From positions 2,418,001 through 2,482,000 of the forward strand of contig NZ_JAPEOR010000001.1 of the NCBI RefSeq assembly GCF_026341125.1: a DNA stretch of 64,000 bases, in the 5' to 3' direction. Below are positions 35,664 through 44,045 of the stretch, in pieces. Numbering within the stretch: position 1 is the stretch's first letter; each line of letters opens with the position of its first letter. A program made the position numbers and the translations under genes. The notes under the pieces were generated by a model, which saw only the letters and a program-made list of their open reading frames with translations, was not told where the DNA came from and searched no databases. The stretch comes from Streptomyces sp. NBC_01142. GTDB lineage: Bacteria; Actinomycetota; Actinomycetes; Streptomycetales; Streptomycetaceae.

Positions 35664-36485
35664 GTGGAATCAGTGACGGGGCAGGACGTACGAGGCACCC
35701 TGCCCGACGGACTCGCCGACGCGATACGTGACACCGCCGAGAACATCGCCGCACTGTTGCGCGGGGTTGCCGACACGGGTGCCCCGGTGCCCGGGTCGGA
35801 ATGGACCATGGGCGAGGCGGCGGCGCATCTGGCGCAGGCCAACGAGCTGATGGCGGACATCGCGGCCGGGCACGAACGGAGCTACGGCGACGGCACGCCG
35901 CAGAGCCTGGCCGCGGCCAATCAGCGGGCCCTGGCCGAATTCGCGGAGCGCGGGGCCGATCCGCTGGCCGACATGATCGTGGCGCAGGCCAATGCCTATC
36001 TCGAGGCGATGGACCAAGGCTTGGCGGAGGAGGCCGTGCTCACCCCGTTGGGCCCGATGTCCCGGGCAGTGCTGGGCTCGTACCTGCTGACGCACATGCT
36101 GGGCCACGGCTACGACCTCGCGCGTGCGGTGGGCCGCCCGCACATGATCGACGCCGCCCGGGTGGAGCTCACCCTGCCCTTCATGATCACGGCCATGCCC
36201 CGGGTGACCAATGCCGCTGCCACCGCCGGTCTGACCGCCCGCTACCGGGTCCGGATGCGGGGCGGCACGGGCTTTGGTGTCACGTTCACGAACGGTGCGG
36301 CAGCCGTGAGCCCGGGGCCGCCGAGCCGGCCCGACTGCACGATCCTGATCGAGCCGGTCACGTTCCTCCTGATGGCGCTCGGTCGCTGCGAACCGTGGGG
36401 CGCGATCGCCCGGGGCCGAGTCCTTGCCTGGGGCCGCAAGCCCTGGCTCGGTCCCCGCTTCCCGACGCTCTTCACGGCGCCGTGA
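35664..36485 (+). CDS. Maleylpyruvate isomerase N-terminal (DinB-like) domain protein with SCP2-like C-terminus
   Basis: 273 residues from the GTG at 35664, close after GGGGAG; an ATG at 35652 and a GTG at 35673 are alternatives. The first ~160 residues form the MDMPI/DinB four-helix fold with WTMGEAAAHLAQANELM and LLTHMLGHGYDLARAVGR, where His positions can bind a metal. Mycothiol-dependent enzymes of actinomycetes share this fold. The rest resembles an SCP2 sterol-carrier domain (TILIEPVTFLLMALGR). It is probably a mycothiol-dependent transferase or isomerase; the substrate is unknown. It stands alone after the tRNA terminator. Confidence 0.82.
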   Translation: MESVTGQDVRGTLPDGLADAIRDTAENIAALLRGVADTGAPVPGSEWTMGEAAAHLAQANELMADIAAGHERSYGDGTPQSLAAANQRALAEFAERGADPLADMIVAQANAYLEAMDQGLAEEAVLTPLGPMSRAVLGSYLLTHMLGHGYDLARAVGRPHMIDAARVELTLPFMITAMPRVTNAAATAGLTARYRVRMRGGTGFGVTFTNGAAAVSPGPPSRPDCTILIEPVTFLLMALGRCEPWGAIARGRVLAWGRKPWLGPRFPTLFTAP

Positions 36486-36646
36486 GCGCGCGTACGCCTT
36501 CGCTGTGGCCGTCGGTCACCTGAAGGAGCCCTCTACCGAGCCGGCTTCCGGCGGACGGCGGCCTGAATCCGGGTGCGCGCTTCGTGTCCGCCGGCAAGAC
36601 GATGTACCAGGCCCTGGACTCCCGTCTGTCAGGCGCCACTTGGTGG

Positions 36647-36919
36647 TCACGCCCCGAGAACTCGGGAACGGTTTCGGATCCGCCGCAGGGCGAGCAGTCC
36701 ACCGACTCCCGGGATGGCGGCGCGCCACCGGGCGCCCTGCGAGGCGGCCGAAGAGGCAAGGGCAGTGACCGCGATGACGACGAGGTAGGCCGTGCCGTGC
36801 AGCGGGCCGACCAGCGTTGTGATCGCCTGCGTGTGTGTGGTCAGCAGGTTGCCGAGCAGGACCGCGAAGGAGGCAGCCTCGGCGCCGGCCGCGATCCGCA
36901 GCGTACGCACCGTGATCAC
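36647..36919 (-). CDS. DUF3817 small membrane protein
   Basis: 90 residues. GTG start overlaps the stop of the upstream membrane gene (GTGA). About three hydrophobic segments (AASFAVLLGNLL, LHGTAYLVVIAVTALAS, ending in RWRAAIPGVGGLLALRR) match the DUF3817 family of small membrane proteins. Function unknown. Co-translated with the DUF2269-like gene, and together they diverge from a PadR regulator that may control them. Confidence 0.75.
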   Translation of the reverse strand: MITVRTLRIAAGAEAASFAVLLGNLLTTHTQAITTLVGPLHGTAYLVVIAVTALASSAASQGARWRAAIPGVGGLLALRRIRNRSRVLGA

Positions 36920-37389
36920 GCTCCCGTGGTGGAGCCGGGGCGAACGATCATCAGGATGACGACGACCGCCCAGAGGACGTTGAAGATGCCGGTGAGCATG
37001 GTCAGCCGGGTGGCCGCGGAACGCGGCCCGTCCTCGGTGGCCGTGTCCTGGGTCAGTGCGAGCAGGCGCTGCTGGCCGGGCAGGATGGCCATGGCGAGGA
37101 TGACGGCGGCGATCACGGTCAGCGCGAGCGACGCGATCAGCCAGGCGTCGGTGAGGACGCCGAGCGCGGCGCCGGTGGCGAGCCCGAAGACCGGCACGGC
37201 GAGACCGGCGACAGCGTAGCCGCGGCAGATCTTGTGCAGGAGTGCGGCGATCGTGGCGGCTCGAGCGTCCGGATCCTGGCCGCCGGATGCCTGCAGCGCG
37301 TAGCGGGGGAACATCGAGGCGGCCACGGTGATCGACCCGACCGCCAGGATCGCCGCGAGGACATGTACGGACAGCAGCACCTTGGTCAC
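36916..37389 (-). CDS. DUF2269-like four-span membrane protein
   Basis: 157 residues from the GTG at 37389 with GGAGG eight bases upstream; a TTG at 37404 is less likely. Four membrane spans (LLSVHVLAAILAVGSITVAAS, YAVAGLAVPVFGLATGAALG, WLIASLALTVIAAVILAMAI, LTGIFNVLWAVVVILMIV). The histidine in the first span and its spacing are as in the DUF2269/YndJ-type predicted membrane proteins. Function unknown. It reads away from the PadR gene; both share the operator region 37417-37472. Confidence 0.75.
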   Translation of the reverse strand: MTKVLLSVHVLAAILAVGSITVAASMFPRYALQASGGQDPDARAATIAALLHKICRGYAVAGLAVPVFGLATGAALGVLTDAWLIASLALTVIAAVILAMAILPGQQRLLALTQDTATEDGPRSAATRLTMLTGIFNVLWAVVVILMIVRPGSTTGA

Positions 37390-37416
37390 TGCGGGCGCCT
37401 CCAAGTCAGATCATGA

Positions 37417-37472
37417 ATGTGTTGGCTGCCAATACATACACTGCCTACCTCATTTTGGGTAGGCTGCCTACT
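37417..37472. promoter_or_regulatory. PadR-type operator region between divergent genes
   Basis: A near-perfect palindrome covers 37417-37437 (ATGTGTTGGC, T, GCCAATACAT), matching the ATGT...ACAT ends seen at many PadR sites. A second inverted repeat, GCCTACC/GGTAGGC, lies at 37443-37465. CTGCCTAC is present twice (37441 and 37465). It lies directly before the PadR start. Confidence 0.65.
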
Positions 37473-37473
37473 C

Positions 37474-37815
37474 ATGAAGGCAGACGCGGTGCGAGGGCAC
37501 CTGGACGGACTGTTGCTGGCCGTGCTCGAGCCGGGCCCGCTGCACGGCTACGCGATCATCGCCGCGGTCCAACACCGCAGCGGGGGCGCACTCGAGCTGC
37601 GCACGGGCACGATCTACCCGGCCTTGAACCGGCTGGAGCGGATCGGGCTGCTGAGCAGCAGCTGGCAGTCCTCCGGCGAACGGCGACGGCGTTGCTACGA
37701 ACTCACCGAGGCGGGACGGCACACCCTGGCCGGCGAGCGGACCGCGTGGAGCGAGTTCACCACAGCGATCGGCTCGGTCCTGAACCCCGTCACACCGCCC
37801 GGACTTGCCACATGA
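37474..37815 (+). CDS. PadR-family transcriptional regulator
   Basis: 113 residues from the ATG at 37474. The winged helix-turn-helix shows PadR hallmarks: LEPGPLHGYAIIAAVQ, LELRTGTIYPALNRLERIGLL and RRRRCYELTEAGRHTL. It probably represses its own operon and the divergent membrane genes through 37417-37472. Its stop overlaps the next gene (ATGA), which encodes the HAAS-type membrane partner common beside PadR regulators. Confidence 0.92.
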   Translation: MKADAVRGHLDGLLLAVLEPGPLHGYAIIAAVQHRSGGALELRTGTIYPALNRLERIGLLSSSWQSSGERRRRCYELTEAGRHTLAGERTAWSEFTTAIGSVLNPVTPPGLAT

Positions 37816-38492
37816 ACGCCATCGGCCGGCAGGCCGACCCCATCGAGGACTACGTCGCGGCCCTGACCGCCGCCCTGCACGGCCCGGCCCGGGCCAAGGC
37901 CCGGATGATCGAGGAGATACACGACGGCCTCGCGGACACGGTAGCCGCGCACACCAGCGAGGGAACGCCCTACCCACGCGCCGCCCACCAAGCCGTCGGA
38001 GAGTTCGGGACCCCCGACGAGCTCGCGCCGATCTGCCAACGGGAACTGACCATCGCCCAGGCCCGGCACACTGCTCGGGCCGTCGCCCTCACCGCCCCCT
38101 TCCTGATCGCCTGCTGGTACGTGGCCCGGACCGCCGACCACGGTCAGTCCTGGCAGCTGCCACGCATGGCTCAGCTGCTGGCTGTTCATCTGGCCGGTGT
38201 GGCGACCGGCGCCGCACTGCTCGCCGCGGCGACGCTGGCCACCACCGGCACCCTCGCGCGTCGGCTGCCCACGCCGCACGGGCTGCCCGTCGCGGTCGCA
38301 TGGACAGGCACCACTGCCAGCGTGGCCATGGCGGTCGCGACGCTCGCGCTCGCCACGGCCTCCGTCCTGGCGACGAACTGGCCACTGCTCGCGTTCGCCG
38401 CCGCGCTCGCAGCCGCGTCGCATGGGGTGGTGGCGGCCTCGGCCCGCGCCTGCCGCCGATGCGCGCGCCTACCGACCAATGATCGCCGGTAG
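37812..38492 (+). CDS. Permease-prefix (HAAS) domain membrane protein
   Basis: 226 residues, coupled to padR by ATGA. The first ~75 residues form the small helical domain found beside PadR regulators (DYVAALTAALHGPARAKARMIEEI, VGEFGTPDELAP). Four to five hydrophobic spans follow (AVALTAPFLIACWYV, LLAVHLAGVATGAALLAAA, VAWTGTTASVAMAVATLAL, LLAFAAALAAASHGVVAA). It probably senses a membrane state or partners the PadR protein. The end is rich in Arg and Cys. No enzymatic motif. Confidence 0.82.
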   Translation: MNAIGRQADPIEDYVAALTAALHGPARAKARMIEEIHDGLADTVAAHTSEGTPYPRAAHQAVGEFGTPDELAPICQRELTIAQARHTARAVALTAPFLIACWYVARTADHGQSWQLPRMAQLLAVHLAGVATGAALLAAATLATTGTLARRLPTPHGLPVAVAWTGTTASVAMAVATLALATASVLATNWPLLAFAAALAAASHGVVAASARACRRCARLPTNDRR

Positions 38493-38933
38493 CTACCCGT
38501 GTGTGGCTGACTGCCGGTCGCCGGCGTCTCCTGGAGCGCGACCGGCACGTTGACCGCCCGCGATGTACGAGCGAAACCGCACCACTTCGTGCGGCCCCCG
38601 GCGCTGCCCCGCCTTCCTGCGTCGGTCGGTCAGGAACTCTGCGCGGCGTTACGGGCGCGCACCATGAGCATGCCGATTGCCGGTCTCCAGCGCGTCGAGG
38701 ATGCAGGCGTCGATGTCCGTGAACCCGTGACGCTTGAGCAGATCGGCCCGAGCGCAAGGCTTGTACTGCCGGCGAAGGCGAAGGCGAAGGCGAAGAGGCC
38801 CCCGCCGCAGCCGGAGCGAGAGAACACGTAGGGGCGTGGCGGGCTGACCCGACGACCCGCCGGTACATGCAGTCACGGGCTGCGGTACGTGCCCCGCAGG
38901 CACCGCTGGAACCGCTGGTCAGCGAACCGCCAC
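38493..38933. other. Noncoding stretch with a short hexamer repeat
   Basis: No supported gene. A GCGAAG-type hexamer is repeated four times at about 38774-38799. Short frames exist on both strands, but none has a ribosome site or a recognisable product. Confidence 0.5.
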
Positions 38934-39461
38934 ATGGCCACGCTGAGTGGTGTGGAGACCGAATCCGTATGCATTGACATGCTGCAATCGGCAACACCTG
39001 CAGGACAGTTCACGCAGTTGCTGAGCGCCACCCGGCGTGGTGCGCGTCTGGCGCGGCTGCTCGCTGTCGAGCAGATCACACAGTGGGGGTGGCCCCGCGG
39101 CAGTGAGCGGGCAGAAGCCGCCGAGGCCGTCGTCGCCGAACTGGCCGCGAACGCCGTCATGCACGGACGGCTCCCCGGCCGGGGATTCCGGCTCAGCCTC
39201 GTACTCCTGCCGAGCGCCGGCCTGCTCATCGAGGTCACCGACCCGCGGGGCGAACGCCTTCCTGTTGTCCCCAGGACGGCCGACGAGGAAGGACATGGAC
39301 TGGTCATCGTGGAAGCGCTGGCCGCCGACTGGGGCGTACGGTCCTGCCCGCCGTCCGGGAAGACTGTCTGGGCGGAGATCTCCCCGGCTCGCCTGCGCCC
39401 GGTGGCTGCTTCCGTCGATCCCTCGGACGCTGTGCGCCCTGCCGCCGCCGAGGAGACATGA
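38934..39461 (+). CDS. ATP-binding anti-sigma-factor-like protein (HATPase_c_2)
   Basis: 175 residues from an ATG at 38934. A GTG at 38889 would add 15 residues; no start has a clear ribosome site, so the start is uncertain. The GHKL ATPase fold has the N box AVVAELAANAVMHG and the G1 box EVTDPRGERLP. The G2-like DEEGHGLVIVEALAADWGV follows. Streptomyces has many such RsbW-like proteins; they bind ATP and anti-sigma antagonists or phosphorylate them. No sigma factor or antagonist is beside it. A 14-bp hairpin lies 190 bases downstream. Confidence 0.85.
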   Translation: MATLSGVETESVCIDMLQSATPAGQFTQLLSATRRGARLARLLAVEQITQWGWPRGSERAEAAEAVVAELAANAVMHGRLPGRGFRLSLVLLPSAGLLIEVTDPRGERLPVVPRTADEEGHGLVIVEALAADWGVRSCPPSGKTVWAEISPARLRPVAASVDPSDAVRPAAAEET

Positions 39462-39650
39462 GAGCGCGGCCGCTTTTTCGGGGAACTCTTTGGTGCGCCC
39501 GACGGAGCGGTCGCTCCCGGCCGCGGTGATGGCGTTGTTCACTGGCGTCGGCCGGTCGGCAGGTGGGCCGTCTCCGCCGTGACGCGCGTATGCCGCGGAG
39601 CGTCGGGCGGGGCCACCCGACTCCTCGGCCGGGCTCAGGGCGACAACCGA

Positions 39651-39683
39651 CCAGCCGGTGCCACGCTGTGTGGCACCGGCTGG
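39651..39683. terminator. 14-bp perfect hairpin
   Basis: CCAGCCGGTGCCAC and GTGGCACCGGCTGG pair around GCTGT. It lies downstream of the ATPase gene and upstream of the first flanking repeat. No T-run. Confidence 0.65.
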
Positions 39684-39689
39684 CGGATC

Positions 39690-39900
39690 CAGTCCCTCTT
39701 TTGGGGTGCCCATCGCAGAATCACGGATGGACACTGGCTGCCCTACGCGCAAGGAGGCCAGCGGACAGACCGGATACCGCGCTCCCCCGAGGAGGGATGG
39801 GCTGCCCACCGGTTGGATACGAACAGTGAGCCACGTTACGGAATATGCCGCAAGGGATATTACCCTCAGTCACTCAATCGGCGGGCGTACAGGGGAGCAT
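39690..39900. repeat. Flanking direct repeat, left copy
   Basis: Related to 42225-42425 in the same orientation. Shared words: GCCCATCGCAGA, CAGCGGACA, GATGGGCTGCCC, CCGGT, CAGTGA and TCACTC. The two copies flank the large IPT-repeat gene. Noncoding. The rest of 39462-40210 holds no supported gene. Confidence 0.5.
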
Positions 39901-40210
39901 GGCTGAGACAGGGTTCGACCGATTGAGCGCCCTGGCGCTCGTTCTGCGCTCTGGTGCGCAGGGAAACGGGCATCACCGGACCCCAAGCTGCTTCTGGCTG
40001 TTCACATTGCGGTCAGCATCAGACCTCCGGTCGGTCCGGTCTGACCCTGGTTGCAATGAGCGCTCGAGGCACACGTGCCCACCAAGAGTGATGGCAGCTC
40101 GGCATCTCCTCGGTCGGCACAGCCAGGCGGTGACTCGGCGCGACCAAGTCGGTCGGGAAGTCTGCCCGGGCTCACGCGAGTTGACCTCGCACGGCTGCCG
40201 GCAAAAGAGC

Positions 40211-40242
40211 GCGGACCGGCCGGAGACACCCGGCCGGTCCGC
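40211..40242 (-). terminator. Terminator of the six-repeat IPT gene
   Basis: GCGGACCGGCCG (40211-40222) and CGGCCGGTCCGC (40231-40242) pair perfectly around an 8-base loop, 18 bases after the stop at 40260. Confidence 0.75.
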
Positions 40243-40259
40243 TGGAGGGCGCCTCGCGG

Positions 40260-41864
40260 TTACACGTAGGTGAAGCCCCCGGTGACGGTGGTGCTGCCGG
40301 CCGGGGTGGTGACGACAACAGCGGCGTTGCCGACTGCTCCAGCAGGCGTGATGCCGGCCAGCACGGTGCCGGTCGGGTCCACCACGATGCCGGTTGCCGG
40401 GACACCGCCGATGGTGACCGTCGCGCCGGTGAGGTTCGCGCCGACGATGACGAAGACCGTACCGCCGACGGCGGGGCCGGTGGCCGGGGTGATCGAGATT
40501 GCCGTGGGCAGCGGTGGTGCGATGTAGGTGAAGCCGCCGGTGACGGTGGCGCTGCCGGCCGGGGTGGTGACGACGACCGGTACGTTGCCTGCGGCGTGTG
40601 CCGGAATGACTCCGGTCAGCACCACGCCTGCCAGGACGTTGACTCCGGTGGCGGGGATGCCGTCGAAGGTGACTGTCGCGCCGGTGAGGTTGGTGCCCAG
40701 GATGGTGAAGAGGGTGCCGCCGGTGGTGGGGCCGGCGGGCGGGACCAGAGCGATCACGGTCGGACCGGCCGGAATCGGTGGTGCGATGTAGGTGAAGCCG
40801 CCGGTGACGGTGGCGCTGCCGGCCGGGGTGGTGACGACGACCGGTACGTTGCCTGCGGCGTGTGCCGGAGTGACTCCGGTCAGCACCGAGCCTGCGATGA
40901 CGTTGACTCCGGTGGCGGGGATGCCGTCGAAGGTGACTGTCGCGCCGGTGAGGTTGGTGCCCAGGATGGTGAAGGGCGTGCCGCCGGTGGTGGGGCCGGC
41001 GGGCGGGACCAGGACGATCACGGTCGGACCGGCCGGAATCGGTGGTGCGATGTAGGTGAAGCCGCCGGTGACGGTGGCGCTGCCGGCCGGGGTGGTGACG
41101 ACGACCGGTACGTTGCCTGCGGCGTGTGCCGGAGTGACTCCGGTCAGCACCGAGCCTGCGATGACGTTGACTCCGGTGGCGGGGATGCCGTCGAAGGTGA
41201 CTGTCGCGCCGGTGAGGTTGGTGCCCAGGATGGTGAAGAACGTCCCACCGGTGGTGGGGCCGGTGGGCGGGACCAGAGCGATCACGGTCGGACCGGCCGG
41301 AATCGGTGGTGCGATGTAGGTGAAGCCGCCGGTGACGGTGGCGCTGCCGGCCGGGGTGGTGACGACGACCGGTACGTTGCCTGCGGCGTGTGCCGGAGTG
41401 ACTCCGGTCAGCACCGAGCCTGCGATGACGTTGACTCCGGTGGCGGGGATGCCGTCGAAGGTGACCGTTGCACCGGTGAGGTTGGTGCCCAGGATGGTGA
41501 AGAACGTCCCACCGGTGGTGGGGCCGGCGGGCGGGACCAGAGCGATCACGGTCGGACCGGCCGGAATGGGCGGTCCGATGTAGGTGAAGCCGCCGGTGAC
41601 GGTGGCAGTGCCGCCCGGGGTGGTGACGACGACCGGTACGTTGCCTGCGGCGTGTGCCGGAGTGACTCCGGTCAGCGCCACGCCGGCCACGACATTGACT
41701 CCGGTGGCGGGGATGCCGCCGAAGGTGACCGTCGCACCGGTCAGGTTGGTGCCCAATATGGTGAAGAACGTCCCACCGGTGGTGGGGCCGGTGGGCGGGA
41801 CCAGAGCAATCACGGTCGGAGCTGCGAGTACGGACAGATCGGGGGCCTGCAGAGTTGCGGACAT
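40260..41864 (-). CDS. IPT/TIG-repeat protein, six repeats, near-identical units
   Basis: 534 residues from the ATG at 41864 with AGGAGG upstream. After ~15 residues the whole protein is six IPT/TIG domains of about 88 residues. Each has P-T-V-I-A-L-V-P-P, GPTTGGTFFTILGTNLTGATVTF and a TVTGGFTYI ending. Repeats two to five are almost identical in protein and DNA; the first and last diverge. There is no signal peptide, no membrane span and no anchor. The product would be a stiff rod of Ig-like beads. Copy number is likely to vary by recombination. It is unrelated in sequence detail to the IPT genes at 7.6-9.7 kb but has the same plan. Confidence 0.85.
   Translation of the reverse strand: MSATLQAPDLSVLAAPTVIALVPPTGPTTGGTFFTILGTNLTGATVTFGGIPATGVNVVAGVALTGVTPAHAAGNVPVVVTTPGGTATVTGGFTYIGPPIPAGPTVIALVPPAGPTTGGTFFTILGTNLTGATVTFDGIPATGVNVIAGSVLTGVTPAHAAGNVPVVVTTPAGSATVTGGFTYIAPPIPAGPTVIALVPPTGPTTGGTFFTILGTNLTGATVTFDGIPATGVNVIAGSVLTGVTPAHAAGNVPVVVTTPAGSATVTGGFTYIAPPIPAGPTVIVLVPPAGPTTGGTPFTILGTNLTGATVTFDGIPATGVNVIAGSVLTGVTPAHAAGNVPVVVTTPAGSATVTGGFTYIAPPIPAGPTVIALVPPAGPTTGGTLFTILGTNLTGATVTFDGIPATGVNVLAGVVLTGVIPAHAAGNVPVVVTTPAGSATVTGGFTYIAPPLPTAISITPATGPAVGGTVFVIVGANLTGATVTIGGVPATGIVVDPTGTVLAGITPAGAVGNAAVVVTTPAGSTTVTGGFTYV
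40528..41583 (-). repeat. 264-bp tandem repeat, four near-identical units
   Basis: Units 40528-40791, 40792-41055, 41056-41319 and 41320-41583 differ at only a few positions. A fifth, more diverged unit follows to about 41847. Each encodes one IPT/TIG domain in frame. Confidence 0.9.
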
Positions 41865-42224
41865 GCTGGTCCTCCTGGGAGAGCTGGCTGGGTCGGTTGC
41901 GGGTTGGAGCGGCGCCTGCGCCGTACGCCCTGGTCTCCTGCGCGACCCCGACGAGGGTTCAGGCGCAGCAGAAGGTCAGGAGCGATCGGCCGAGGCGGGC
42001 CCCTGTCGAAAGCAGGGTCGGCCACCGGCGGTCGGAGAGAGCGGGTTGGCGGCTGGTGACGGGCAGTTCTCTGCGCCGTCAGGTCGCTTCACCGGTTTGC
42101 TTCCTAAGGGGGCGGTGGGGCAACTTCGTCCATCTGCCAAGGGCTCGAGGGCCCTTTGGCCGGGCCGCCCGCGGGGATTGCCGGTCTGCAGCAGTTGTCC
42201 ACCATGGGGGGTGTGGGCGGCTGC

Positions 42225-42425
42225 TTGTAACCGGGCCTCTCGGGGGGCGCCCATCGCAGACAGAGTCGTGTCGACTGCTGCTGGCAAGGCGCATCAGGAC
42301 AGGTCAGCGGACATTCAGATGTCGCGCTACCCGGATGGGATGGGCTGCCCGCCGGTACCTACAGTGACCCAGACGGGTGTACGCCTTGACAATAGACGGG
42401 ACATCACATCACTCGGATGGCGGAG
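42225..42425. repeat. Flanking direct repeat, right copy
   Basis: Counterpart of 39690-39900. It lies upstream of the six-repeat IPT gene and could carry its promoter. The remaining part of 41865-42663 holds no supported gene. A TTGACA word occurs at about 42388. Confidence 0.5.
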
Positions 42426-42663
42426 CGCGCGATCCGAGGGCGGAGCGAATGGCAGTAGTGGATCCACCCCACACACTCCCTGTGCGCCCTCCGCGCCCTG
42501 CGCTCGTGGTTGACGTCGAACGCGACCGATCGCGACCGCCCCTCGCCCGGAAGTGCGGCGCCGCAGGCGCCGTTCACCCGGGCGGGCGTCGTCCGGGGGC
42601 CGACGCAGCTCTCGGCATCTAGCGTGGGACGGGGGACACGCGAAGAGAGATCGGGACCGCGTC

Positions 42664-43539
42664 ATGTTTGTCACTCAGCTCGCTCTGGTGTCCGAGTCCA
42701 CTCGCATCAATCCCTCCCAGCTGAACCGCGTGGCGGCCGCCCTCCAGAAACAGGCGACCCGTGACTTGAGCCCCCTGTGGGGGATCGACGCCACCGTGGA
42801 CGCCTTCGCCGAACTCGAGGACGTCCCGGTGGGCTATTGGCCGCTGATCGTGGTGGACGACGTGCCCGACGCGGCCGGGTTCCACCACGACGAGAACGGG
42901 CAGCCCTTCTCCCTGATCGAGTTCGGCGACAGTTGGTCGCTGACCGCCAGTCACGAAATGCTGGAAATGCTCGTCGATCCGTGGGGCAACCGTCTGGTGC
43001 CCGGCAAGTCGCCCAAGCCCGACCAGGGACTGGTGGAATTCCTGGTGGAGGTCGCCGACCCGTCGGAAGACGCGGAATTCGGATACACGGTCAACGGAAT
43101 GCTCGTCTCGGACTTCTACACCCAGAACTTCTACGACCCCGTCGTCACCACCGGCACGCGCTACAGCTTCGGCGGCCACATCAGCGAGCCCCGTCAGGTA
43201 CTTCCCGGCGGCTATCTCAGCTGGCGCGAACCCATCACGGACCACTGGTGGCAGCAGACCTGGTTCGAGGGCAACGAGCCGAAGTTCCGGCACCTCGGCC
43301 GGTTGACGGACCGTACGTCCGGTCTGCGCGCGGCCATCGACGCCATGACCAAAACGGCACCGCGCCTCGCACGGCGGGGGCCTGTCTCCGAGCGGTACGC
43401 CGCCGCCACCGTCACCCGTATGCAGGCCAAGGAGAGTACGGGCGCACGCGCCGAGGGCTGGCGCGGCCTGATCGCACAGATGCGCAGCACCGGCTCCCCC
43501 GAAGGCGGATTCACGGACGGCGGGCCGGACCGGGGCTGA
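42664..43539 (+). CDS. Conserved protein of unknown function with a HEMLE putative metal site
   Basis: 291 residues from the ATG at 42664. I do not recognise a named family. The central segment WSLTASHEMLEMLVDPWGN contains H-E-x-x-E, which could bind a metal as in some minimal metalloproteases, and HHDENGQPFSLIEF lies before it. Two aromatic-rich stretches (YTQNFYDPVV and HWWQQTWFEGNEPKF) follow. The C-terminal ~70 residues are basic and probably flexible. No signal peptide. A small charged protein gene starts 25 bases downstream and may be co-expressed. Confidence 0.72.
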   Translation: MFVTQLALVSESTRINPSQLNRVAAALQKQATRDLSPLWGIDATVDAFAELEDVPVGYWPLIVVDDVPDAAGFHHDENGQPFSLIEFGDSWSLTASHEMLEMLVDPWGNRLVPGKSPKPDQGLVEFLVEVADPSEDAEFGYTVNGMLVSDFYTQNFYDPVVTTGTRYSFGGHISEPRQVLPGGYLSWREPITDHWWQQTWFEGNEPKFRHLGRLTDRTSGLRAAIDAMTKTAPRLARRGPVSERYAAATVTRMQAKESTGARAEGWRGLIAQMRSTGSPEGGFTDGGPDRG

Positions 43540-43564
43540 AGGCCGCCTCGAGGAGGAGGCCGTG

Positions 43565-43867
43565 ATGGCCGAAGGCGCCGGAAAGCGCAAGAGCTACGCA
43601 GAGCTCATGCGGCAGCTCAGGAAACGTGGCCGGACCAATGCGCCCGCCGACGAACCGGGGGAGCAGGAGAGTCTGCGAGAAGCCGTCCATCGGCGTATGC
43701 GGGAGCTGGACGAGAGCGAAGGCGGAGAAGGCGGCGGTACGGGTGAGGGGGCGCGGAAGCCCCGTACCGGTGAGGACAGGAACGGACGCCGGAACGCAGC
43801 CGACGACGACGCAGCCGACGACGACGCGGCGGACGACGACGCGGCGGACGACGACGCGGCGGAGTGA
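43565..43867 (+). CDS. Small charged protein with an Ala/Asp repeat tail
   Basis: 100 residues from the ATG at 43565, with GAGGAGG eight or so bases upstream; the GTG just before it could also serve. The first ~45 residues are basic and probably helical (KRKSYAELMRQLRKRGR). The tail is five AADDD units coded by 15-bp tandem repeats (43799-43867). No known family. The strongly opposite charges of the two ends are the only notable feature. Confidence 0.6.
   Translation: MAEGAGKRKSYAELMRQLRKRGRTNAPADEPGEQESLREAVHRRMRELDESEGGEGGGTGEGARKPRTGEDRNGRRNAADDDAADDDAADDDAADDDAAE

Positions 43868-44045
<178 letters not shown>

Noticed and set aside
38649..38903. Short minus-strand frame containing LLKRHGFTDIDACILDALE
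   Set aside because: It lacks a ribosome site and a recognisable family, and part of it reads through a hexamer repeat.
39845..40273. 142-residue plus-strand frame
   Set aside because: No family match, no ribosome site, and it crosses the terminator of the IPT gene.
40528..41583. Regular 264-bp repeats that could suggest an array such as CRISPR
   Set aside because: There are no short repeats with unique spacers; each unit encodes a protein domain in frame on the minus strand.
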